From contig NZ_AP025344.1 of NCBI RefSeq assembly GCF_021654795.1, positions 5,766,501 through 5,830,500 of the forward strand: a stretch of 64,000 nucleotides of DNA, given 5' to 3'. Source of the DNA: Paenibacillus dendritiformis (GTDB taxonomy: Bacteria > Bacillota > Bacilli > Paenibacillales > Paenibacillaceae). The translations under genes were made by a program, and so were the position numbers. Shown piece after piece: positions 41,315 through 49,446 of the stretch. The stretch's first letter is position 1. Every line of letters starts with the position of its first letter. Under the pieces are notes generated by a model. The model was not told the DNA's origin and ran no database searches. It was given only the letters and a program-made list of their open reading frames with translations.

Positions 41315-42517
41315 TTATGCCCCGGCTTGCTCGCGGAGCGCATCGGCTTTGTCGGTGCGTTCCCACGGAAGATCGACATCCGTACGTCCGAAGTGGCCGT
41401 ATGCAGCCGTTTGCTTATAAATCGGACGGCGCAGGTCCAGCATATTGATAATACCGGCTGGACGCAAATCGAAGTTATTTTTAATAAGTTCAACGAGCTT
41501 TTCTTCACTTACTTTGCCCGTTCCGTACGTATCTACGCTAATCGATACCGGATTCGCTACGCCGATGGCATACGCGAGCTGGATTTCGCACTTATCAGCC
41601 AGACCCGCCGCTACGATGTTTTTAGCCACATAGCGGGCCGCATACGCCGCAGAACGGTCTACCTTGGTTGGATCCTTGCCAGAAAATGCGCCGCCGCCAT
41701 GGCGCGCATAGCCGCCGTACGTATCGACGATGATTTTGCGTCCGGTCAATCCGGCATCGCCTTGAGGGCCGCCAATAACAAAGCGTCCGGTTGGATTGAT
41801 AAAGTATTTCGTTTTCTCGTCCAGCCATTCTGCCGGCACGACAGGCGCGATAACGTGTTCACGAATATCTTTCTGGATTTGTTCCAGCGTCGCTTCTTCC
41901 GCATGCTGCGTCGATACGACGATTGTGTCTACACGCACTGGTTTGCCATCCATATATTCAATCGTAACTTGCGTTTTACCGTCCGGACGAAGGTAAGGCA
42001 GCGTACCATCTTTGCGCACCTCGGACAGACGGCGTGCAATCCGGTGAGACAGCGCAATCGGCAGCGGCATCAATTCGGGCGTCTCATTCGAAGCGAAGCC
42101 GAACATCAAGCCTTGGTCTCCCGCTCCGATATTCGCCGTCTCTTGCTGCATTTCGCTTTCGTTACGAGTTTCAATCGCTGCATTCACCCCTTGGGCGATA
42201 TCAGGGGACTGCTCATTGAGCGAGGTCAAAACGGCACACGTACTATAATCGAAGCCATACTTGGCACGTGTATAACCGATTTCCTTAATGGTATTCCGCA
42301 CAATGGATGGAATATCCACATAATCCGCCTTGGTGCTGATTTCACCGATTACAAGTACCAATCCCGTAGCAACGGATACTTCACATGCAACCCGAGCATT
42401 CGGATCGTTTGCCAAAAAGGCGTCCAACACCGCATCGGAAATCTGGTCGCATATTTTATCCGGGTGTCCTTCGGTTACGGACTCGGATGTGAACAGATGG
42501 CGTCCTTTCAATGACAT
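41315..42517 (-). CDS. metK: S-adenosylmethionine synthetase MetK
   Basis: 400 residues starting [20 protein letters not shown], with AGGAGG before the ATG. Signature segments are [15 protein letters not shown] (ATP/Mg site), [12 protein letters not shown] and [20 protein letters not shown]. It makes SAM from methionine and ATP. Length matches the family (about 400). The gene has its own sigma-A promoter at 42625-42653 and a leader containing a terminator hairpin. It interrupts a run of surface-protein genes, with which it has no obvious functional link. Confidence 0.98.
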   Translation of the reverse strand: MSLKGRHLFTSESVTEGHPDKICDQISDAVLDAFLANDPNARVACEVSVATGLVLVIGEISTKADYVDIPSIVRNTIKEIGYTRAKYGFDYSTCAVLTSLNEQSPDIAQGVNAAIETRNESEMQQETANIGAGDQGLMFGFASNETPELMPLPIALSHRIARRLSEVRKDGTLPYLRPDGKTQVTIEYMDGKPVRVDTIVVSTQHAEEATLEQIQKDIREHVIAPVVPAEWLDEKTKYFINPTGRFVIGGPQGDAGLTGRKIIVDTYGGYARHGGGAFSGKDPTKVDRSAAYAARYVAKNIVAAGLADKCEIQLAYAIGVANPVSISVDTYGTGKVSEEKLVELIKNNFDLRPAGIINMLDLRRPIYKQTAAYGHFGRTDVDLPWERTDKADALREQAGA

Positions 42518-42568
42518 AGGACTCGACCTCCTAACCCTTAATATGGCTCCCTTGTGAGCAGCCTAAAC

Positions 42569-42601
42569 AAAAAACGAACCTTTTCCTTCATGGAAAAGGT
42601 T
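42569..42601 (-). terminator. Leader terminator or attenuator before metK
   Basis: AACCTTTTCC-ATGA-GGAAAAGGTT (approximately) is followed by CGTTTTTTG on the minus strand. It lies between the metK promoter and the gene, so metK transcripts must pass it. It also terminates anything coming from the spore protein gene. No S-box or T-box elements fit in the short leader. Confidence 0.7.
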
Positions 42602-42624
42602 GTTATACCAGCCTTCGAAAAATC

Positions 42625-42653
42625 ATAATACTTGATTTGTCGGGTCCTGTCAA
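42625..42653 (-). promoter_or_regulatory. metK promoter (sigma-A)
   Basis: TTGACA, 17 bases, TATTAT, reading toward metK; 25 bases past the stop of the spore protein gene. The -35 box is perfect and the -10 has five of six consensus bases. Confidence 0.8.
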
Positions 42654-42677
42654 TGAATGAACAAAAAGTTCTTCTGC

Positions 42678-42941
42678 CTATTTTTGCCGCAACGCATGGG
42701 TCACGAGACGCTTCGTAATCTCGCCGCCAACGGAGCCTGCATCACGTGAGGTTAGATGCCCCCAGTCATCGCGATGGGCCGCAGGTTGGGCGGGCAGGCT
42801 GCCCAGTTCAGATGCAAATTCCGTATCCATCCCCAAGTAAGCCCCTTGATGAGCCACAGGCAGTCCGAATTCGGCAGCAATTTCATATTTCATTTGATAA
42901 AGTGCATTTTTACTGTCAGGAACCAGCTTTTTTCTCGCCAC
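42678..42941 (-). CDS. Alpha/beta-type small acid-soluble spore protein
   Basis: 87 residues from a GTG with AGGAGG upstream. It contains both family signatures: KYEIAAEFGLP, which includes the germination-protease region, and GSVGGEITKRLV near the C-terminus. These proteins coat and protect DNA in the spore. The middle (SELGSLPAQPAAHRDDWGHL) is longer and more polar than in B. subtilis SspA, which is about 69 residues. A forespore promoter was not clearly seen. Confidence 0.93.
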   Translation of the reverse strand: MARKKLVPDSKNALYQMKYEIAAEFGLPVAHQGAYLGMDTEFASELGSLPAQPAAHRDDWGHLTSRDAGSVGGEITKRLVTHALRQK

Positions 42942-43057
42942 GGAATGATTCCTCCTTCAGGTATCGTTATACCTATTATGCTCATCAGGAGCCGAGCAAC
43001 CCGCAGGAAATCTTGCCCGACTTGCCAGCTCATGCTAAAAATTATTTATGGCAACCT

Positions 43058-43085
43058 AAAAAAATCCCCTCAGTAAGAGGGGATT
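43058..43085 (-). terminator. Terminator after the 846-residue secreted protein gene
   Basis: ATCCCCTC-TTACT-GAGGGGAT followed by TTTTTT, 11 bases past the stop. Confidence 0.9.
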
Positions 43086-43096
43086 GCGGGAATAAA

Positions 43097-45637
43097 TTAC
43101 TCACGGAAATTTTTTATATTATATCTGCTGCTGTAGCTGGCCAGTTTAATTCTTTCGCCTTGGAAGAAATCGTATAGAGAAACTTGAAACGCTCCGTTTT
43201 CAACCTGTTCGAAGAATGCATCCGTTAATGATGTGGAGAACGATTTGTTTTTTCCTTCATGCAGATCTTTATTGAATTCGAGAGTCGTTTCAGCTTTCCG
43301 TCCACTCGTATCGGTAATCTCAAGCACAAGTTTATGCCCATATTCACCCATATTATATTGCTCTTCACGAGTCAAGTCATACGTGAACTCAACCGACAAG
43401 TTTGGCGATTTATTCGCCGTGGCATAGAAATTTGAAATCGTTAAGGTGTACGGGAACATATCAAGTTTGTTAAAGTCTTTCTTGAAGGAAGGCTGCTGCA
43501 TATCCAAATTCATCGCTACGGCATTTACGTAACCGTCGGACTCTCCTTTTGGAGGTGTCAACTTGTTTTCGGTAATCCCTTCCCCGATAACTAGCTGCAT
43601 CTCTTTTGCGTCAATGGAATTCGGCATTTTCGCCCACACCGTAACAATATTTCGTCCATCTGGACTTGTTGGTCCCTCAACTTGCGTAATGTTCGCTTTA
43701 TAATAACGCCCGTCTTTTGTACGGTAATAACCGACCAATTGTGACAGTGTCGTTTGACGCTCCTCCAGACTCTTCATGACCAAATCCGTGTATACAACCT
43801 GCTCCACATTGCCTTTATAAACTTTGCTATTGCGCGCCATAATATCGGCTTTTCGGCCTTGCGTCATCAAATTATGATAGGTGCCATATTCTACAACAGG
43901 CAGTTCAGCCAGGCTTCCAATATTCGTGAACTGGATCAATTGAGCGGCATCGGTTTCCCCGATTTTTTCCAATAGGGCGATCTGAATTTGCGTGAAATCC
44001 AAATAGCTAGGAATTTTTGTGACGACATAGACATCAACTTCTTCTTTTGGCCCGATGATTAGGGTACCGTTGGAACTGACCACCTGTGTTTTGCCGCTGA
44101 TGTCTGCGGAATCCAATTTAAAGACACCTTCTAGCGCCGGCAATTGGATCGTCTTGAATTCTTTATTGCGAATCTTCATTTTAGCGGATACAATATCCCC
44201 GTCTGTCCAAGGAAGTCTTTGCAAGGAATCAATGGATACGCCCAACGTTCCTTTGGAATGCTGAACATTATATTCTGTTCCGATTTTATTTTGCATCGTT
44301 TGCAATTCTGGAAGCGCATAGATTCCTTCCGGATATTTGAACTCGACGTTTTTTTGCTCCGGATCGGATGGTCGGTTCATATGGAGCTTCAGCTCTTCTG
44401 TACCAATTTCTGTAGAAACGACAGCCGTCAACGTGATAGGCCGTTTTTCCATTGGCTTCAGTACCATATTTTCCATTGATTTGGTTACAATCGGTACAGA
44501 AAATCCTTTTGGACCTCTCATCTCAAACTCATATTTTGGTACCGTCACTTCTCGATTCGATAAATTTTCGAACATAAAGGTAACCGAGACATCATTTTTG
44601 TCATAGCTTTGGTTCGTCCAAGCTGACGCTATCTTCGTCCTAACCTTAGACTCACCGATTGTAATCACTTTCTCATCATGCGCTTTTACACTGGAACTAT
44701 TTGTTGTCGATTTCGGGAGGACGAAGGTGCCAACAGGAAGCGTTATCTTGGCTGTCTCATCTTCCTCCAGAACTTGCATCTCGAGCTTATCCACTTTAAC
44801 TTTATTTGGAATCATGGTCATAAAGTTCAACGTTTTTTTCTCACCAGGTTGAAGCTTATATTCTTTGCTAGAATTATCCGGAACGAGCGGATAGCTGTTT
44901 CCGTTCGCTGTTTTTACTACATACTTATATGCTGGATTTTCAAGCATCTTGAAGCCGGCATTCTCCACATTCACAGCTACATTAACGTAATGATAGTCAT
45001 CGGATGGAAAGATATTGACTCGGCTTACACTTGTTTTGATCGGAATGTCATTCATCCGAATTGATTTATCTTTCCCTGTTTGCGTTGCCGTTACATAGTT
45101 TGCCGGGATTTGAAACGAACCTAATTTCTTTTCAAAGTTGGGTTGGCTAAAATCCCACTTAATAACATCAAATATCAAGTCATTCGCGGTAAGATGCTTT
45201 GCAACCTTGGCATAATAAGTCAGGGTAAGTGAAGATTGGGCAGGAATTGTCTTTTTCCCTTGATCTTTCGTAGTCAGATTCGTTGGGTACACCGTGTTGC
45301 TTTTTGTACGAACTTTGGTCCAATAGTCGATTAATGGAATGCTTCTGGCCTCATTATTCGTATACGTAATCGTGTACGTCAAAATATTGGCATCCTCTTG
45401 CTTGTACAAATTGACGTCAGTTAACTTCACCGAGCTTTTGGCTGTGACTTTTACCGGGCTTAACTTATCGAGCGTATAGACAGCTGCCGCTTTTTTATTT
45501 GCCGTTGCCTTCGATTGTTGTGATTTATTCGTTGCTGTCTTGGCAGCAGCAGCATGAGTGTCGGGAGCAATAACGGAAAACGTACCGAGAGCAAGGGATA
45601 ACGATAATAAAGCCGCTATCGTTCTGTTCTTATTCAA
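43097..45637 (-). CDS. Large secreted protein without SLH domains
   Basis: 846 residues from a TTG with AGGAGG nine bases upstream (MNKNRTIAALLSLSLALGTF, a signal peptide ending near THAAAAKT). After an alanine-, lysine- and threonine-rich linker come repeated beta-sandwich modules of about 130 to 150 residues, each with a phrase like L-x-Y-x-x-K/V-x-x-x-L-(x)-F-D-V and N-x-G-x-K-x-L-(E)-N; examples are ILTYTITYTNNEARSIPLID, VAVNVENAGFKMLENPAYKY, VTFMFENLSNREVTVPKYEF. No membrane anchor, SLH or LPXTG motif is visible. It probably stays in the envelope through protein contacts. Confidence 0.8.
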   Translation of the reverse strand: MNKNRTIAALLSLSLALGTFSVIAPDTHAAAAKTATNKSQQSKATANKKAAAVYTLDKLSPVKVTAKSSVKLTDVNLYKQEDANILTYTITYTNNEARSIPLIDYWTKVRTKSNTVYPTNLTTKDQGKKTIPAQSSLTLTYYAKVAKHLTANDLIFDVIKWDFSQPNFEKKLGSFQIPANYVTATQTGKDKSIRMNDIPIKTSVSRVNIFPSDDYHYVNVAVNVENAGFKMLENPAYKYVVKTANGNSYPLVPDNSSKEYKLQPGEKKTLNFMTMIPNKVKVDKLEMQVLEEDETAKITLPVGTFVLPKSTTNSSSVKAHDEKVITIGESKVRTKIASAWTNQSYDKNDVSVTFMFENLSNREVTVPKYEFEMRGPKGFSVPIVTKSMENMVLKPMEKRPITLTAVVSTEIGTEELKLHMNRPSDPEQKNVEFKYPEGIYALPELQTMQNKIGTEYNVQHSKGTLGVSIDSLQRLPWTDGDIVSAKMKIRNKEFKTIQLPALEGVFKLDSADISGKTQVVSSNGTLIIGPKEEVDVYVVTKIPSYLDFTQIQIALLEKIGETDAAQLIQFTNIGSLAELPVVEYGTYHNLMTQGRKADIMARNSKVYKGNVEQVVYTDLVMKSLEERQTTLSQLVGYYRTKDGRYYKANITQVEGPTSPDGRNIVTVWAKMPNSIDAKEMQLVIGEGITENKLTPPKGESDGYVNAVAMNLDMQQPSFKKDFNKLDMFPYTLTISNFYATANKSPNLSVEFTYDLTREEQYNMGEYGHKLVLEITDTSGRKAETTLEFNKDLHEGKNKSFSTSLTDAFFEQVENGAFQVSLYDFFQGERIKLASYSSRYNIKNFRE

Positions 45638-45767
45638 TCTGCTTCCTCCTATGTATCCAAAATAATCTTATACCTAGTATAACGCATTTATTGAGGAGAA
45701 AGTTGCGATTTTTTAAGGGAATAGCGGGTTACAGTGTTGTAAGGAAGTGTTTTTAAGAGTTTAAATT

Positions 45768-45810
45768 CACGTAAAAAGAAAGCCCCGGAATGGGGCTTTC
45801 TTTTTACGTG
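45768..45810 (-). terminator. 19-base-pair terminator after the main S-layer gene
   Basis: A perfect 19-base stem (CACGTAAAAAGAAAGCCCC and its complement) with a five-base loop lies six bases from the stop. The stem includes its own A and T tracts, so it works in both directions and should also stabilise the abundant mRNA. Confidence 0.9.
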
Positions 45811-45815
45811 CTAGT

Positions 45816-48773
45816 TTAGTTCAGGTAACCGTATTTTTCAAATCCTTTTACGTTACGGTTATCTCTGTCATGCAACACTGGAATGTCTCCAGCATCTTTG
45901 AGTTTGACGGTGAATTGAGTTCCCTTTTCAACTTTTTGTTCACCGATTGTAAAGTTGACGTAGACTTCTGTGGTTGCAAATTTTTCTTCGCTCAATTCGT
46001 TACCCTTGGAATCAGTGACTCCCAGAACCGTAGCTGCATGAGTACCCTTATCATTTTTAAAGGTAATTGTAAAGTACTCATCTTTCATAAGACGTTGAAT
46101 GTCAGCATATACTTTGGAGTCCAGAGACAGAACAGCTGAATATGTGTCATCTGTAGCGCTAAATGGGCTTTTTATTACACTGACAGTTCTTACTTCTGGC
46201 TTAATTTCACTTGTAATGTTAATGGTATCCTTAAAAATCGAGTTTCCGAAAGGATCTTGAGTACGATCATTTACAATTACAAGTTTAGCCCCGTGCATAT
46301 CTACTGGCAATCTTTTATCCTCGAACTTCAGGGTAAGAGTTACACCATTCATTGTGGCAGAAGTAGGGTAAAACTTCATGTTATCTACCTGAACTTCGAA
46401 GTCACTTACATAAATGGTGTTGCTCAGTTTGCCAGTCATCTTGACTTTGATCTCTTCGCGGTCAACAACTTCTGCTGTACCTGGGACGAACTTAACTTGA
46501 GCTTCGCCAAGATTTTTTGCCTCTAAAGTATAAGAATTGTTTTGTTTGAACCATTCGCCGTCCGTATCTTTTACATAGCTAACTGTTACAGAAGCTTGTT
46601 TTGGTTTCCCGTCAATGAAACCAAAAGTCCCACGCTTCGCTTCAATACGAACTGTGTCTGGTTGAGTTAGAACTGGAGTCTCAAAATCATCTCCCAAGAT
46701 CTTGCCATCATACATATACTTCGCCTTGACTGTAGCGTCGCCTTCTCCATCCGTCTTCACTGCTTTAGGGAATTGGACATAGAGATATTCTGCGTTAGAT
46801 TCTTGAGTTGCCCAAACACGAAGGCCTGTAAAGTTTTGTTCTGCTTTGATAACCTTAGAGTATGGAAGCATTGTGTTGGTCACAAATGCAGTGTCTCTAA
46901 CGTTTTTGACTTCAAACGTATAATCGCCTTCATCCAAAGCCTCGATCAAATCGATAGTAACTTTTTTCTTATCCTTCTCATCCAGAGTTGGTGTTCTGGA
47001 TGGGTTGCCGTCAGCATTAAGACCAGGATGCTTGAACAACTTGCCATCTTTGTTTTTCAACACATAGTTTTCACGGTTAGTCGCAGTGTTTGCGTCCACT
47101 TCTTTGCTGAACGTGACAACAATTTTGTGTTCATTGTTTTTCACTTCAACTTTTTCAACTTCTGGACGTTCTGCATCCAAGGAAGGATTAACTTTAACGT
47201 CACGGTTAGCTTTATTATCGCTATAATCCGTTACACCTTCAATGTAAACTGTGTTTTCACCAAGATACAAAGCTTTTTCTTTAGTGAATTTTACAGTTAC
47301 TACATTGTCCTTGATATCTACAACGCCAGTGTTACTGGAATTGCCATGATAAACTTTGCCGACCGATTTAACCGTTTCGTTAAATTCGATTTCAAGTTCC
47401 ATTGGATCTTTGGCTTTTGCAGATACTACTTCTGGAGCAGTTGTATCTTCAGAAATAGTGAATGTCGAATCGACTGGAGCAATTTTCAGACCTGAGAAAT
47501 CTTCAACATTGCTAACCGACAATGTATGCTCGCCTACCGACAAATTAGCTTCCACAATAGCTACGTTTGGATAAGAGTAAGTCACACGTGCGCTTACTGC
47601 TTTTCCGTCAACTTTGTAGTTGCTGGAAGTGTAAATATTTGTTTTCTTAACTGGCTCAGAGAATACAACTTTAAATGCTTTTGTACCCAAGCCTACAACT
47701 TCTTTAACTTCAGGTGTTTTCACGTCGGTTGGCGTGAATTTAATTTTTTGATCGAAAGTTTTGGACTTATCTTCGTTTTGAACGCCCTTAACTTTCAATT
47801 CAATTTCTTTTTGGTTCTTCATTGTAGAAGAGTCTTCTTCCGCAAGAAGAATCGTTACGGATTTTTTGTCTTCAGACAATTTTACGCTTTCGATGTTTTT
47901 AGCATCTTTAACTTCGTAGTTTTGTTTCTTCTCAGCGGACTTAGGATCTACAGTGCCGTCGAAAGTAACAACTACTTCTTTCAGGTTTTCAGCTGTAACG
48001 GACTCGATTTTTTGAGCCGAAGTTACAACATAAGTAACCTTCGTAGTGTACTCTTTGCCTTTGTATTCGAACTTGATTTCTCTTTCTTCATTGGCTTTGA
48101 GTTCTTCTTTCAGTTCGACTTTAACTACTTCCTTGTCGGACATAGTTACTTCAACGTTTTTCGCGTCGATAACTTTTGCGGACTCAACTTTAGGTCCTTT
48201 AGCAGCTTCGTCAGCAGCGTAAACCGCTTCTACGAGTTGACCGCGAGTTGCGTTCGCTTTAGGATTTGCATCCTTGGAGAACAGGCCTGCGTCAACTGCA
48301 GCTTGGAAGTATTTCTTAGCCCAGTCGGAAGCGCTGTTTTCTGCGTTTTCTGGGATATCGTATTTATATCCAAGAACGAGAACTTTAGCTGCTTCTTGAA
48401 CCGTGATGTTGTCGTTCGTACCGAACAGTTGCTTGGAAGCGTTGATACCTTGCATCAAGCCTTCTGCAGTAACTGCTTCGATGTACTTAGCAGCCCAGTG
48501 CTTAGGACCGTAGTTTTTGTCCTTGTAAGAGTAGACGCCTTCTACTTCTTTCAAGCCGAGAGCTTTAACAACTACTCTCGCGAACTCAGCGCGAGTCGTG
48601 TTTTGCTCCAGTTTTGCATCGTCAGTTCCTGGGAATCCGGCAAATATGCCAGCTTCTTTCAACGCATTGAATTTTTCTTGTGTCGTCTTAGCTGCTTCGG
48701 CACCGAAAGCTACGTTAGCGAACATGGAGAACGCCATAGCTACGGAAAGCAGCAGCGCCAATCTTTTCTTCAT
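45816..48773 (-). CDS. Main S-layer protein, N-terminal SLH domains
   Basis: 985 residues from the ATG of MKKRLALLLSVAMAFSMFAN, after GGAGGAG; longer frames have no ribosome site. The signal peptide ends near AFGAEA. Three SLH domains follow (about 28-75, 80-137 and 145-190: FNALKEAGIFAGFPG, YIEAVTAEGLMQGI, YFQAAVDAGLFS). The remaining 790 residues are acidic, lysine- and threonine-rich repeats with V-x-A-K-x-(L/V)-x-(V/I)-x-F-(D/S) motifs, typical of self-assembling lattices. Base use is more A+T-rich than in neighbouring genes, as in highly expressed genes. A long leader and two promoters precede it. Confidence 0.9.
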   Translation of the reverse strand: MKKRLALLLSVAMAFSMFANVAFGAEAAKTTQEKFNALKEAGIFAGFPGTDDAKLEQNTTRAEFARVVVKALGLKEVEGVYSYKDKNYGPKHWAAKYIEAVTAEGLMQGINASKQLFGTNDNITVQEAAKVLVLGYKYDIPENAENSASDWAKKYFQAAVDAGLFSKDANPKANATRGQLVEAVYAADEAAKGPKVESAKVIDAKNVEVTMSDKEVVKVELKEELKANEEREIKFEYKGKEYTTKVTYVVTSAQKIESVTAENLKEVVVTFDGTVDPKSAEKKQNYEVKDAKNIESVKLSEDKKSVTILLAEEDSSTMKNQKEIELKVKGVQNEDKSKTFDQKIKFTPTDVKTPEVKEVVGLGTKAFKVVFSEPVKKTNIYTSSNYKVDGKAVSARVTYSYPNVAIVEANLSVGEHTLSVSNVEDFSGLKIAPVDSTFTISEDTTAPEVVSAKAKDPMELEIEFNETVKSVGKVYHGNSSNTGVVDIKDNVVTVKFTKEKALYLGENTVYIEGVTDYSDNKANRDVKVNPSLDAERPEVEKVEVKNNEHKIVVTFSKEVDANTATNRENYVLKNKDGKLFKHPGLNADGNPSRTPTLDEKDKKKVTIDLIEALDEGDYTFEVKNVRDTAFVTNTMLPYSKVIKAEQNFTGLRVWATQESNAEYLYVQFPKAVKTDGEGDATVKAKYMYDGKILGDDFETPVLTQPDTVRIEAKRGTFGFIDGKPKQASVTVSYVKDTDGEWFKQNNSYTLEAKNLGEAQVKFVPGTAEVVDREEIKVKMTGKLSNTIYVSDFEVQVDNMKFYPTSATMNGVTLTLKFEDKRLPVDMHGAKLVIVNDRTQDPFGNSIFKDTINITSEIKPEVRTVSVIKSPFSATDDTYSAVLSLDSKVYADIQRLMKDEYFTITFKNDKGTHAATVLGVTDSKGNELSEEKFATTEVYVNFTIGEQKVEKGTQFTVKLKDAGDIPVLHDRDNRNVKGFEKYGYLN

Positions 48774-48978
48774 AACCTTTTTGTCTCCTCCTCTAAATTG
48801 CTTCGTTTGTTGAGAATCTTGCTTAGAAGATTGATAGCTCATTTCCCTCATTCGCCGATTCACCCCCTTCCCAGAGTAAGAGCGAATTGTATTCAAAAAA
48901 TAAGTCTGCAACATGGGACATGCCACAGAAACTAGTAAACAAATGAGAATAAATAGAAATGCTCATACTACTCTAGAC

Positions 48979-49007
48979 ATTATACAATGACAAACGACTA
49001 GCGTAAA
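48979..49007 (-). promoter_or_regulatory. Proximal S-layer promoter
   Basis: TTTACG, 17 bases, TATAAT (perfect -10), giving a leader of about 200 bases. Confidence 0.65.
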
Positions 49008-49260
49008 GCATATTTTTGAGAAATACAGGGAATACTAATGAATTTATCCCTTTGTTTTTCAACTTCATGTATATAAACGCGCGTTGCTCGAAAAAGTTGC
49101 GGCTTCTAAAAAAAATTCTCAAGCTTTTTCGAACGCTTCATGAAGTCTTCAAAAACACTGCTTGCCCGCCATGCATAGAGCATGGCTCTGCCCCACAATC
49201 CGCCGAGTACCTATATGTACGAAGTTATGTAAGCAAGAACCATTCGTTGTCACAAATGAC

Positions 49261-49289
49261 AGTATAGCGCGATTCATACCTTTCGTCAC
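49261..49289 (-). promoter_or_regulatory. Distal S-layer promoter
   Basis: GTGACG, 17 bases, TATACT. A start here gives a leader of about 480 bases. A 14-base palindrome overlaps the -10 box and may bind a regulator. Confidence 0.5.
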
Positions 49290-49375
49290 GGGCTAATGTT
49301 TACCAACGAGTGTAAGTTCACCCATGAAGAACAATTTTGCGCAGCCCCTCACAGAACTGGGGACAATTGCAGATG

Positions 49376-49407
49376 AAGAAGAGCCGAAGCGCAGTTCGGC
49401 TCTTCTC
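49376..49407 (-). terminator. Terminator after the 1211-residue SLH gene
   Basis: GAAGAGCCGAA-CTGCGC-TTCGGCTCTTC is a perfect 11-base stem about 40 bases past the stop; the following tract (TTCATCT) is poor in T. Confidence 0.65.
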
Positions 49408-49446
49408 TTCATTACCCGTTGCGGGAACGGGCAAAACATTGCCTGC

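Larger units (their letters stand above)
48774..49446. other. Long intergenic and leader region of the S-layer gene
   Basis: Of 673 bases, about 500 appear to be mRNA leader. It holds promoters at 48979-49007 and 49261-49289, the inverted repeat TCGAAAAAG/CTTTTTCGA (49088-96 with 49124-32), the hairpin GCCATGC-ATAGA-GCATGGC (49168-86) and the palindrome TGTCA-CAAA-TGACA (49248-61) overlapping the outer -10 box. The terminator of the upstream SLH gene is at 49378-49405. No gene is seen. Confidence 0.65.

Noticed and set aside
41327-42514. Open frame of 395 codons on the plus strand
   Set aside because: Mirror of metK with no start signal or recognisable motif.
42518-42660. SAM riboswitch (S-box) before metK
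   Set aside because: The leader between promoter and gene is about 100 bases and lacks the conserved S-box core; only a terminator hairpin is present.
47526-48935. Open frame of 469 codons on the plus strand
   Set aside because: It lies opposite the S-layer gene; its phenylalanine-, serine- and cysteine-rich composition is the complement of biased codons, not a protein.
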